From: Bradyrhizobium guangzhouense
GTDB lineage: Bacteria; Pseudomonadota; Alphaproteobacteria; Rhizobiales; Xanthobacteraceae
Direction of reading: 5' to 3'
Length of the DNA: 64,000 nucleotides
Assembly (NCBI RefSeq): GCF_004114955.1
Contig: NZ_CP030053.1
Coordinates: 6,481,001 to 6,545,000, forward strand
The notes below the pieces were generated by a model that had not been told where the DNA came from, did no database searches, and saw only the letters and a list, made by a program, of their open reading frames with translations. The position numbers were made by a program, and so were the translations under genes. Position 1 is the first letter of the stretch. Every line of letters starts with the position of its first letter. Of the stretch, positions 1-6,967 are shown one piece after another.

Positions 1-357
1 AGCCTGTTCGGCCGGCGACCAGCAGGCCGAATTCGCATCGCCCGCGACAGTCGCACGAATTTCATCCTCGCCAAGCTTCGCCGCGCCGGCGAAGACCGCG
101 ACATGGACGCCCCATTCATATTCGCATCTGTTCAGCGCGCAGGTACGGTCGATGACGATCTCGCGCTGGCGCAGGGAGAGTGGACCCGGATCAAGAAGTC
201 CGCCGGCGCGAAACTTGTCCCAGGCCCGGCGATGGCCCGCCATCACCCGGAACAGCATGAGCGGCGGCGCGCCGCGCATGATGCGGTCGAACTGCGCCTG
301 GACCTCCGGGGGATAAGGCTGATCGAGCGGGGCGATCCGCGGCATCGGGGATGACAT
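1..357 (-). CDS. Carboxymuconolactone decarboxylase-family protein (3' end outside window)
   Basis: The frame is open from an ATG at 357 to the window edge, giving the first 119 residues. Residues about 75-95 read RTCALNRCEYEWGVHV, the Cys/His pattern of the CMD/AhpD-like fold in which a cysteine and a histidine form the peroxidatic or decarboxylase centre. Members act as small cytoplasmic oligomers in aromatic catabolism or peroxide defence; substrate cannot be told here. It is divergent from an HxlR regulator across a short region holding two palindromes, so it is probably that regulator's target. An in-frame ATG at 345 is an alternative start. The C-terminus is not in the window. Confidence 0.8.
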   Translation of the reverse strand, partial: MSSPMPRIAPLDQPYPPEVQAQFDRIMRGAPPLMLFRVMAGHRRAWDKFRAGGLLDPGPLSLRQREIVIDRTCALNRCEYEWGVHVAVFAGAAKLGEDEIRATVAGDANSACWSPAEQA

Positions 358-370
358 GGGCGTTCGTGTT

Positions 371-409
371 GCTACAATTAACGTAGCAATACGCTACATT
401 ATTTGTAGC
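371..409. promoter_or_regulatory. Tandem palindromic operator between CMD gene and HxlR regulator
   Basis: Two 17-bp inverted repeats, GCTAC-N7-GTAGC (371-387) and GCTACA-N5-TGTAGC (393-409), lie on the same helix face, 22 bp centre to centre. They sit 13 bp upstream of the CMD start and 18 bp upstream of the HxlR start. HxlR proteins bind such dyads as dimers, so this is inferred to be the shared operator. Sequence is direct evidence; binding is inference. Confidence 0.65.
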
Positions 410-427
410 AAGACGCAAGGGGGTGCG

Positions 428-760
428 ATGGCGAAACAGGTAAGCTCAGGGAAAGTCCGCGGCTCACGCACCGGGCGGCCGATCATGGCGTTGCTCGACA
501 TTCTCGGCCGGCGCTGGAGCCTGCGGATTCTGTGGGAGCTGCGCAACGAGCCCCTCACCTCGCGCGCGCTGCGCACCGCCTGCGACGAGGCTTCGCCGAC
601 GGTGCTGCAGGCGCGGCTGACGGAGCTGCGTGTGGCGGGGTTTGTGGACCTGGGCGACGGCGGCGGTTATGGGCTGACGCCGCTCGGGCGAGAGCTGTGC
701 GAGATGGTCATGCCGCTGCACCGGTTTGCGGAGAGGTGGCACAGCAAGAGCGGTGCCTGA
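428..760 (+). CDS. HxlR-family winged-helix transcriptional regulator
   Basis: A 110-residue protein with the MarR-like HxlR winged helix: residues about 18-100 carry MALLDILGRRWSLRILWEL, a recognition-helix region SPTVLQARLTELR, and a wing ending GYGLTPLGREL. HxlR regulators respond to quinones, aldehydes or oxidants. The start at 428 is chosen because AAGGGGG lies just upstream and because an earlier ATG at 356 would run through the operator palindromes. Divergent arrangement with the CMD-family gene suggests it controls that gene and itself. The usual effector cysteine near the N-terminus is not evident; a cysteine is present in TACDEAS. Confidence 0.85.
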   Translation: MAKQVSSGKVRGSRTGRPIMALLDILGRRWSLRILWELRNEPLTSRALRTACDEASPTVLQARLTELRVAGFVDLGDGGGYGLTPLGRELCEMVMPLHRFAERWHSKSGA

Positions 761-789
761 GTCTGACGGCGCTCCATCCGCAAGCTCGC

Positions 790-872
790 CATTGCGAGCG
801 CAGCGAAGCAATCCCGAATGCCTCCGCGAAACAGCCTGGATTGCTTCGTCGCAAGAGCTCCTCGCAATGACG
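790..872. repeat. Intergenic palindromic repeat, family A
   Basis: The left arm CATTGCGAGCGCAGCGAAGC is answered by an inverted right arm (GGATTGCTTCGTCGC, then CTCGCAATGACGG), giving a long imperfect hairpin between the convergent HxlR and NfeD genes. The same arms are common in Bradyrhizobium and Rhodopseudomonas intergenic DNA (general knowledge). It may also act as a bidirectional terminator. Confidence 0.6.
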
Positions 873-877
873 GCAAT

Positions 878-1321
878 TCACGCCGCCGCCACCGTCAGAT
901 TGGCACCATCCACCTGTACCACCTTCACCCGCGTTCCCGCCGGCGTGTCCGGGCCTGCGACGCGCCACACCGTGTCGCCGATGCGCACGGTACCGTTGCC
1001 GTCGATGATCGGCTTCTCCAGCGTGAACTCGCGCCCCAACAGCGCCTCGGTGCGCCTGTTGAGGAAGGGGCTCGCGCTTTCATCAGCCTTCGGCCGGGCG
1101 AGCCGGCGCCACACCGGCACGGCGGCGGCTGCGAACACCGCGAACATCACGAGCTGGATCTGCCAGGAGATGACTGTAACGAACGAGATCAGGCCGACCA
1201 GCAGCGCGGCAAGCCCGAGCCAGAACAGGAACACGCCCGGCGCAACCACCTCCAGCGCCATCAGGACAAAGCCGAAGATCAGCCAGTTCCAGGTGCCGAG
1301 CGATACGAACATGTCGGTCAT
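878..1321 (-). CDS. NfeD-family membrane protein
   Basis: 147 residues: two or three hydrophobic helices (about 12-75) followed by a C-terminal OB-fold domain (about 90-147) with the GRVG-like core seen here as NGTVRIGDTVWRV. NfeD proteins are partners of SPFH/stomatin proteins in membrane microdomain and envelope quality control. It lies 53 bp downstream of an SPFH gene on the same strand, the classic pairing (E. coli YbbJ-QmcA). This is the short, protease-less NfeD form. Start ATG at 1321 is the only sensible one. Confidence 0.88.
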   Translation of the reverse strand: MTDMFVSLGTWNWLIFGFVLMALEVVAPGVFLFWLGLAALLVGLISFVTVISWQIQLVMFAVFAAAAVPVWRRLARPKADESASPFLNRRTEALLGREFTLEKPIIDGNGTVRIGDTVWRVAGPDTPAGTRVKVVQVDGANLTVAAA

Positions 1322-1374
1322 GACACGGCCTCTTTGTATGGGCGCACGAATTCAGCAAACTCATGCGCTGTTCC

Positions 1375-2379
1375 TCATCCCTGCCGCGGCGGGACCACCG
1401 GCGGCGTCCCACCGGCCGGCGGCACCGAGCCGGTGCGCCGCGCGGCGGCGGACGCCGATGCCGCGCTTTCGCCGAACGTCGCCTTCGCGATCTCGCCGAT
1501 GCCGGCGAGCGAGCCGAGCATGCTGGTCGCCTCCATCGGCAGCATGATGATCTTCTGGTTCGGCGCATCCGCGAACTGGCCGAACGCCTTGATGTATTTA
1601 TCGGCGATAAAATAGTTCAACGCCGCGACGTCACCCTTGGCGATGGCCTCACTGACCATTTGCGTCGCCTTGGCCTCGGCCTCCGCGGACCGCTCACGCG
1701 CCTCGGCATCGCGGAACGCCGCTTCCTTGCGGCCTTCGGCCTGGAGGATCTGGCCCTGCTTGGCGCCCTCGGCGCGCAGGATCTCGGACTGGCGCTGGCC
1801 CTCCGCGGCCAAAATGTCGGCGCGCTTGACGCGCTCGGCCTTCATCTGCCGGCCCATGGCCTCGACGAGATCGGCCGGCGGCACGATGTCCTTGATCTCG
1901 ATGCGGTTGACCTTGACGCCCCAGGGCGACACCGCAGCATCGACGACGCGCAACAGGCGCTCGTTGATCTCGTCGCGGTGCGAGAGCACCTGGTCGAGAT
2001 CCATCGAACCCATCACCGAGCGGATGTTGGTCATGGTCAGCACGGTGATGGCCTGGTTGAGGTTGGCGACCTCGTAGCTGGCCTTCGCGGCATCGAACAC
2101 CTGATAGAAGGCGACGCCGTCCACCGTCACGGTGGCGTTGTCCTTGGTGATCACCTCCTGCTCGGGGATGTCGATCACCTGCTCCATCATGTTGATCTTG
2201 CGCCCAATGCGATCGAAATAGGGCACGATCAGGTTGAGCCCGGGGTTCAGCGTCTGGGTGTATTTGCCGAACCGCTCGATGGTCCAGTCATAACCTTGCG
2301 GCACCGTCTTTACGCCGGCAATCAGCGTGATGATGACGAGCAACACCAGAACAATCGCGAAAATATCGAAACCGCTCAT
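1375..2379 (-). CDS. SPFH/Band 7 (stomatin/prohibitin-type) membrane protein, QmcA-like
   Basis: 334 residues with one N-terminal membrane helix (about 4-25), a Band 7 domain (VPQGYDWTIERFGKY through about residue 190), then an Ala/Glu/Arg-rich coiled coil (AEGQRQSEILRAEGAKQG) and a Pro/Ala-rich tail. Family members form large ring or cage oligomers at the inner membrane and act with NfeD partners or FtsH-type proteases. The ATG at 2379 has GGAGGAG immediately upstream and is preferred over an in-frame start 54 bp earlier. Forms a two-gene operon with the NfeD gene. Confidence 0.9.
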   Translation of the reverse strand: MSGFDIFAIVLVLLVIITLIAGVKTVPQGYDWTIERFGKYTQTLNPGLNLIVPYFDRIGRKINMMEQVIDIPEQEVITKDNATVTVDGVAFYQVFDAAKASYEVANLNQAITVLTMTNIRSVMGSMDLDQVLSHRDEINERLLRVVDAAVSPWGVKVNRIEIKDIVPPADLVEAMGRQMKAERVKRADILAAEGQRQSEILRAEGAKQGQILQAEGRKEAAFRDAEARERSAEAEAKATQMVSEAIAKGDVAALNYFIADKYIKAFGQFADAPNQKIIMLPMEATSMLGSLAGIGEIAKATFGESAASASAAARRTGSVPPAGGTPPVVPPRQG

Positions 2380-2600
2380 ATCTCCTCCAAGGCGGGAAAG
2401 AAGCCGGGAAACAGGCCTTTCCCGCGCTGTCATTGGTCGGGATCGGCACCCTACCGGTTCAGCGGTCGCTTTTCACGTCGGCATCCGCGTCTTTCTGCAC
2501 AAGACGCTGGAAGCGGGAGCGGACACGATTATGTATTTGCGAAGGGCCCTTGAAAGCACGACGGCGCAGACCTAGCGGCAAAAGTTAACAAACTGCGACG

Positions 2601-3566
2601 TCATTCGATGACCTCGTTCGCGATTGCGAGCAGGCCGGGGGGAAGCGTAACGCCGATCGCCGTGGCCGTCTTCACATTGATCGCGAGCTCGAGCTTGATT
2701 GGATTCTGGACCGGGAGGTCCGCTGGCAGCGCGTCCTTCAGAATGCGGTCGATATAGCCCGCGGCACGTCGCAGCTGCTCGGCACTGTCGGTACTGTAGG
2801 ACATCAGCCCGCCTTCGTCGACGAAGGCGCGGCTCCAGAACACCGACGGCAGGCGCGATTGCGCGATGGCCGCCAGCAGAGGCGCGCGATTGGCCATGGT
2901 GAAAAAGTCGGGCAGCACCAGGAAGCCCCCGTCCCTGCGCGCGGCCAGCGCGGCGATCGAGGCTGCATCATGCGTCGGCGCAGGCTCGATCACGACATGC
3001 AACGTCCGACCGGCATCCTCGAGCGTGCGCAGCATCAGCGGTGCGAACGGCGCAGTGGCGGGATTGTAGACGACGAAGGCGCGAGAGACCTTTGGCGTGA
3101 CCTGTGTCAGCATCTCCAGCCATTTGCCGGCAAGCGGGCCGTCATAATCGGTGAAGCCGGTGATGTTGCCGCCGGGATGGGCAAGGTTTTGGACAAAACC
3201 CTGGCTGACGGGATCGGTGACCACCGCGAACACGATCGGGATCGTCGTGGTGCGCCGGCGCAGCTCCTCCACCGAGGGGGTGCCGATCGCGAGCAGAACA
3301 TCCGGCTTGAGCGCGATCAGCTCGTCCGCGAGCCGGGCGATCGGAGCGCGATCACCCCCGCCATTGCGCCAATCGACCCTGAGATTGTCTTGCTCCTTCC
3401 AGCCATGGGTGGCCAGCGCCTCGACCAAGCGGGACTCTCCGATCACGTCATCGGCCGTAACCGAAAGCACGCCCAGCCGGCGCGGCTCGCCGGCCTGCTG
3501 CGCCAGGGCCGCGAGCGGCAGCACCGTGACCGTCCCCAGAAGCGCCAGGCAGTCGCGGCGGTTCAT
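2601..3566 (-). CDS. ABC transporter substrate-binding protein (ABC_sub_bind type)
   Basis: 321 residues. An N-terminal export signal starts MNRRDCLALLG and ends near LAALAQQ; the mature part is a periplasmic-binding fold of the PF04392 type with the typical ITGFTDYDGPLAGKWLEML and IGVTLPPGLLA segments. No permease or ATPase is adjacent, so it is an orphan receptor as is common in this group. Ligand unknown; the family includes tryptophan/tyrosine binders. It ends 34 bp before the SPFH gene region's upstream noncoding stretch and starts 10 bp after hemH ends, so co-transcription with hemH is possible. Confidence 0.82.
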   Translation of the reverse strand: MNRRDCLALLGTVTVLPLAALAQQAGEPRRLGVLSVTADDVIGESRLVEALATHGWKEQDNLRVDWRNGGGDRAPIARLADELIALKPDVLLAIGTPSVEELRRRTTTIPIVFAVVTDPVSQGFVQNLAHPGGNITGFTDYDGPLAGKWLEMLTQVTPKVSRAFVVYNPATAPFAPLMLRTLEDAGRTLHVVIEPAPTHDAASIAALAARRDGGFLVLPDFFTMANRAPLLAAIAQSRLPSVFWSRAFVDEGGLMSYSTDSAEQLRRAAGYIDRILKDALPADLPVQNPIKLELAINVKTATAIGVTLPPGLLAIANEVIE

Positions 3567-3576
3567 GGAACGCTCC

Positions 3577-4614
3577 CTAGATCCAACCCTGGAGCTCGCG
3601 CAGCACCAGCGTACGGATCACGTCCATGCCGGGATCGCTGTCGTTCAGGCACGGGATCGCGGAAAACTGCTCGCCGCCATTGTGCTTGAAAATCTCGGCA
3701 TTCTCCTGCGCGATCTCCTCCAGCGTCTCCAGGCAGTCGGCGGAAAAGCCCGGCGTCACCACCGCGATCCTGCGAACGCCTTCTTTGGCGAGGCGCTCCA
3801 TGGTCTTGTCGGTGTAGGGCTGCAGCCACTCGTCATTGCCGAAGCGCGACTGGAAGGTCAGCAGCAGCTTTGTCTCGTCCATGCCGAGCCGGCGCCGCAG
3901 CGCCTGCGTCGTTGCGATGCAGTGGCCCTGGTACGGATCGCCCTTGTCGACATAGGACTTGGGCATGCCGTGAAAGGACGCGACGATCAGCTCGGGCTCG
4001 AAGGACAAATTCGAAAGATGCGTCTCGATCGAGATCGCGAGCGCCCCGATATAGGCCTCGTCCTCGTAGTAAGGCGGCGTCACACGCAGCGTCGGCTGAT
4101 TGCGCAACCGGGCGAGCACGCGGAACACCTCGTCGCAAACGGTCGCCGAGGTCGAAGCGGAATATTGCGGATAGAGCGGCACGGCCAGGATGCGCTCACA
4201 CCCCTTCGCGATCAGCGCATCGATCCCAGCCTTGATCGAGGGATTGCCGTAGCGCATGGCCCAATCCACCACGACATGCGCACGGTCCGACAGCGCCGCG
4301 GCGAGCTTGTCGGCCTGCGAGCGCGTGATGGTTTTCAGCGGCGACTCGTTTCTCTCGACGTTCCAGATCTTCTGGTAGTCGAGCGCCTTGGTACGCGGGC
4401 GGCTGCGCAGGATGATGCCGTTCAGCACCAGTTGCCAGATCAGGCCCTGATCCTCGATGACGCGGGCGTCCGACAGAAACTCCTTCAGATAGACCCTGAC
4501 GCCGGCCGCATCGGCCGTATCGGGCGTACCGAGATTGACCAGCAGCACGCCGACGCGCGGCTGGCTGGGCTGACCGGTCGGCTGCGCTGAAACGATGGGG
4601 GCCAGGGTCTCCAT
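3577..4614 (-). CDS. hemH: Ferrochelatase
   Basis: 345 residues, the usual length. Inserts ferrous iron into protoporphyrin IX, the last step of heme synthesis, at the membrane or in the cytoplasm. Diagnostic segments: VGVLLVNLGTPD near the N-terminus, the metal-site region ASFHGMPKSYVDKGDPY with its conserved His near residue 200, and the PGFSADCLETLEEI signature near residue 290 with its catalytic-loop glutamates. The ATG at 4614 gives the family length; an in-frame TTG at 4650 would add 12 residues. Next gene on the strand, 10 bp away, is an ABC binding protein with no obvious link to heme. Confidence 0.95.
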   Translation of the reverse strand: METLAPIVSAQPTGQPSQPRVGVLLVNLGTPDTADAAGVRVYLKEFLSDARVIEDQGLIWQLVLNGIILRSRPRTKALDYQKIWNVERNESPLKTITRSQADKLAAALSDRAHVVVDWAMRYGNPSIKAGIDALIAKGCERILAVPLYPQYSASTSATVCDEVFRVLARLRNQPTLRVTPPYYEDEAYIGALAISIETHLSNLSFEPELIVASFHGMPKSYVDKGDPYQGHCIATTQALRRRLGMDETKLLLTFQSRFGNDEWLQPYTDKTMERLAKEGVRRIAVVTPGFSADCLETLEEIAQENAEIFKHNGGEQFSAIPCLNDSDPGMDVIRTLVLRELQGWI

Positions 4615-4695
4615 GGCCAGTTGCGTCGCGCGTTGCTCCGAACTTGTCAAGATGATGCCGGTTTCGCTAGGGTCGCCCCAAGCGGGGGAGGGAAG

Positions 4696-5094
4696 ATGAC
4701 ACTCGCGGAATGGTGCGTTCTCGGAGCGCTGCTGCTCTATCTCGTAACGATCGCCTCAATCAAATGGATCAGGTTTCGCGGCTTCGACAATTCCCGGCCG
4801 CGCGATCCCGCCTTTTACGAAGACGCCATCTCGCAGCGCGCGCTCGGCGCCCACCAGAACGGGATCGAGACCTTCCCGTTCTTCGCCTTCGCCGTTCTGC
4901 TCGCCGAATTCCGGGATTCACCGCAGCGCCTGATCGACGAGCTCGCGGTGCTGTTTTTGATCGTGCGGGTGGCCTATGTATTGACCTATCTCGGCAATCG
5001 CCCGACGCTGCGTTCCATCCTCTGGAGCATCGGGTTTGCGATCAATCTGACGATTTTCTTCATGCCGATGTTGAAGAGGTTCTTGCCGGTGTGA
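4696..5094 (+). CDS. MAPEG-family membrane protein
   Basis: 132 residues with four predicted membrane helices, the size and pattern of MAPEG proteins (membrane-associated glutathione/eicosanoid enzymes). Conserved MAPEG core features are seen: SQRALGAHQNGIETFPFFA (about 45-65), with N and E residues that contact glutathione in the family, and VRVAYVLTYLGNRPTLRS. The start at 4696 has a strong GGGGGAGGGAAG ribosome site. Bacterial roles are mostly unknown. Divergent from hemH. Confidence 0.85.
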   Translation: MTLAEWCVLGALLLYLVTIASIKWIRFRGFDNSRPRDPAFYEDAISQRALGAHQNGIETFPFFAFAVLLAEFRDSPQRLIDELAVLFLIVRVAYVLTYLGNRPTLRSILWSIGFAINLTIFFMPMLKRFLPV

Positions 5095-5100
5095 GCTTTC

Positions 5101-5237
5101 GTGTCCCGGACGCGGCGCAGCGCGATTGCGCTGCTCCGCAGAGCCGGGACCCAGAAAGCCGAGCCCCACCGCGGGGAGAGATGGGCCCCGGCTCTGCAGC
5201 GCATCGTCGAAGGGACGCTGCGCTGCGTCCGGGGCAC
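5101..5237. repeat. Intergenic palindromic repeat, family C (copy 1)
   Basis: The outer arms GTGTCCCGGACGCGGCGCAG and CTGCGCTGCGTCCGGGGCAC are inverted, with inner arms GAGCCGGGACCC and GGGCCCCGGCTC also paired. The second copy is at 58825-58977. It fills the gap between the MAPEG gene and the convergent NicO gene and could fold into a long terminator-like hairpin. Confidence 0.65.
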
Positions 5238-5247
5238 GGGGCCCGCC

Positions 5248-6342
5248 TCAAAAACACGTCGTCCGTTCGGCCGCGATGTAGCCGAACAGCAGCCCCGCCC
5301 CGAACAGCAGCACGAGGGCGGCGGCGCCAAACTCGATGCCGCGCATGAACAGCGCACCGCCGCCGTCGCGGCCCGCGCTCAGGCGGCCGGCGATGTCCTT
5401 GGCCGAGACGGCGACCAATGCGATGGCAGCGACCGTGATCGCGGTGCCCAGCCCCATCAGGAAGGTCGCGGCAATGCCGGCCCAGAACAGGCCCTGGGCG
5501 AGCGCGAACACCAGCACAAGGATCGCGCCCGAGCAGGGACGGATGCCGACGGTCAGGATCGCGGCGAACCCGCGCCGCCAGCCACCGGGACCAGCCAGCT
5601 CGCTCGGGGTGGGCCCATGGGAATGGCCGCAATGCTCGTCATGGACGTGGTCTTGCGCGTGCTGGTCATGGTGGGCGTGGTCATGATGATGCGCATCATG
5701 ATGGTGATGACCGTGATCATGATGGTCATGCGGCACGCCGGCCATCGCCGGCACCGGCTGCGTCGCCTGGAGTGCGCGGAGGAACGTGCGACCCTTGGTC
5801 CAGGTCAGGCGCAGGCCGAACAGCGCGATCAGGGCATAGCTCGCGATTTCGATGGCCCCTTCCGCCTTGCACATGGTCCTGGCGGTCGCATTCAGGATCC
5901 AGGCCGAGATGCCGACGATCAGGATCGCCACCAGCGACTGCATCAGCGCCGAGGCGAACGACAGTGCGATGCCGCGCCGTGCGGTCTCGCGGTTGGCAAC
6001 GAGATAGGAGGCGATCACCGCCTTGCCGTGGCCGGGACCGGCGGCATGGAAGATCCCGTAGGCAAAGGAGATGAAGAGCAGCGTCCACACCGCCGAGCCG
6101 TCGGATTTGGCGGCGCGAATGGTCGACGACATCTGGCGATAGAATTCCGACTGCTTTGCCAACAGCCAGCCGATCAGGCCGCTGGCCTCGGGCTCGGCCA
6201 CTGGTGCCTGCTTCGGCGCGCCGAACGGATTTTGCGCGAAGACATCGTGGAGCGCGGCGTCGGCCAGGCCGACGATGAGGAGAACCGCGCCGCAGACGAT
6301 GAGCCCGCGCCCAAGCGGCGAGAGATGCGGCTTCAAGGGCAA
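5248..6342 (-). CDS. NicO/RcnA-type nickel/cobalt efflux membrane protein
   Basis: 364 residues with about six or seven membrane helices. The family signature appears as SFAYGIFHAAGPGHGKAVI (about 90-108) and GIRPCSGAILVLVFALAQG (about 270). Between them a cytosolic loop (about residues 195-235) is extremely rich in His and Asp, as in RcnA, and probably binds Ni or Co. The start is a TTG at 6342 or 6336, overlapping the stop of the DUF1007 gene, so translation is coupled. Alternative substrates such as zinc are possible given the DUF1007 partner. Confidence 0.82.
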   Translation of the reverse strand: MPLKPHLSPLGRGLIVCGAVLLIVGLADAALHDVFAQNPFGAPKQAPVAEPEASGLIGWLLAKQSEFYRQMSSTIRAAKSDGSAVWTLLFISFAYGIFHAAGPGHGKAVIASYLVANRETARRGIALSFASALMQSLVAILIVGISAWILNATARTMCKAEGAIEIASYALIALFGLRLTWTKGRTFLRALQATQPVPAMAGVPHDHHDHGHHHHDAHHHDHAHHDQHAQDHVHDEHCGHSHGPTPSELAGPGGWRRGFAAILTVGIRPCSGAILVLVFALAQGLFWAGIAATFLMGLGTAITVAAIALVAVSAKDIAGRLSAGRDGGGALFMRGIEFGAAALVLLFGAGLLFGYIAAERTTCF

Positions 6343-6962
6343 TCCACCGTGATCTTGTTGGCGAACATCATGCCGAAATTGGCATTGGGGCCGTCCATGA
6401 AGGTCTGCTCGTTGAGCTTCTGCGCGGTCGCGCTGCCGTCGCTGGGACGATCGAGCTTCATCTGGCAGCCTGATGGCGCGCCGACCAGCTTGACCGGATT
6501 GTCCTTGGCCATCTGGAAATCGATGAAGAAGGAACGGTCGAAGACTTCGAGCATCAATTGCTTCGGCTTGAGCGGGGTCTTCAGCGGCAGGGTGAAGTGC
6601 AGGGTCAGCACTGAATCCTTGTAGTCGAGGAAGTAGTCGACCGGCTCGCCAAAGCGCTCCTTCTTGCCGTCGGCTTTCGCGAAGGTGAAGTAGGCGTACT
6701 CCTTCAGCGATTCGACATTGGTCTGCGCCAGCGGCCCAAGCTCCTCGCGCGTATAGGCACCCTTCTTCTTGGCCTCGAGCCCCTGCACCGCATAGGCCGA
6801 GAACATGTCGTCAAACGTCCAGGCGTGGCGGACACCGGTGATGCTGCCATCCTCGGCGTAGAGCAATTCGCTGGTCGCGGTGATCCAGACATGCGGATGG
6901 GCGCTCGCCGGGCCCGATGCGAGCAGCAGGCCGGCGAGCATCCATCCCAGCAGGGCGCGCAT
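6333..6962 (-). CDS. DUF1007-family exported protein
   Basis: 209 residues. A clean signal peptide ends at GPASA, and the mature protein begins HPHVWITATSELLY, so an exposed N-terminal HxH motif that could bind metal. DUF1007 proteins are regularly encoded next to NicO transporters and are thought to act as periplasmic partners in nickel, cobalt or zinc traffic; no biochemical role is firmly known. It overlaps the start of the NicO gene by about 10 bp and lies 5 bp after the M3 peptidase stop. Confidence 0.82.
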   Translation of the reverse strand: MRALLGWMLAGLLLASGPASAHPHVWITATSELLYAEDGSITGVRHAWTFDDMFSAYAVQGLEAKKKGAYTREELGPLAQTNVESLKEYAYFTFAKADGKKERFGEPVDYFLDYKDSVLTLHFTLPLKTPLKPKQLMLEVFDRSFFIDFQMAKDNPVKLVGAPSGCQMKLDRPSDGSATAQKLNEQTFMDGPNANFGMMFANKITVDCP

Positions 6963-6967
6963 GCCGA

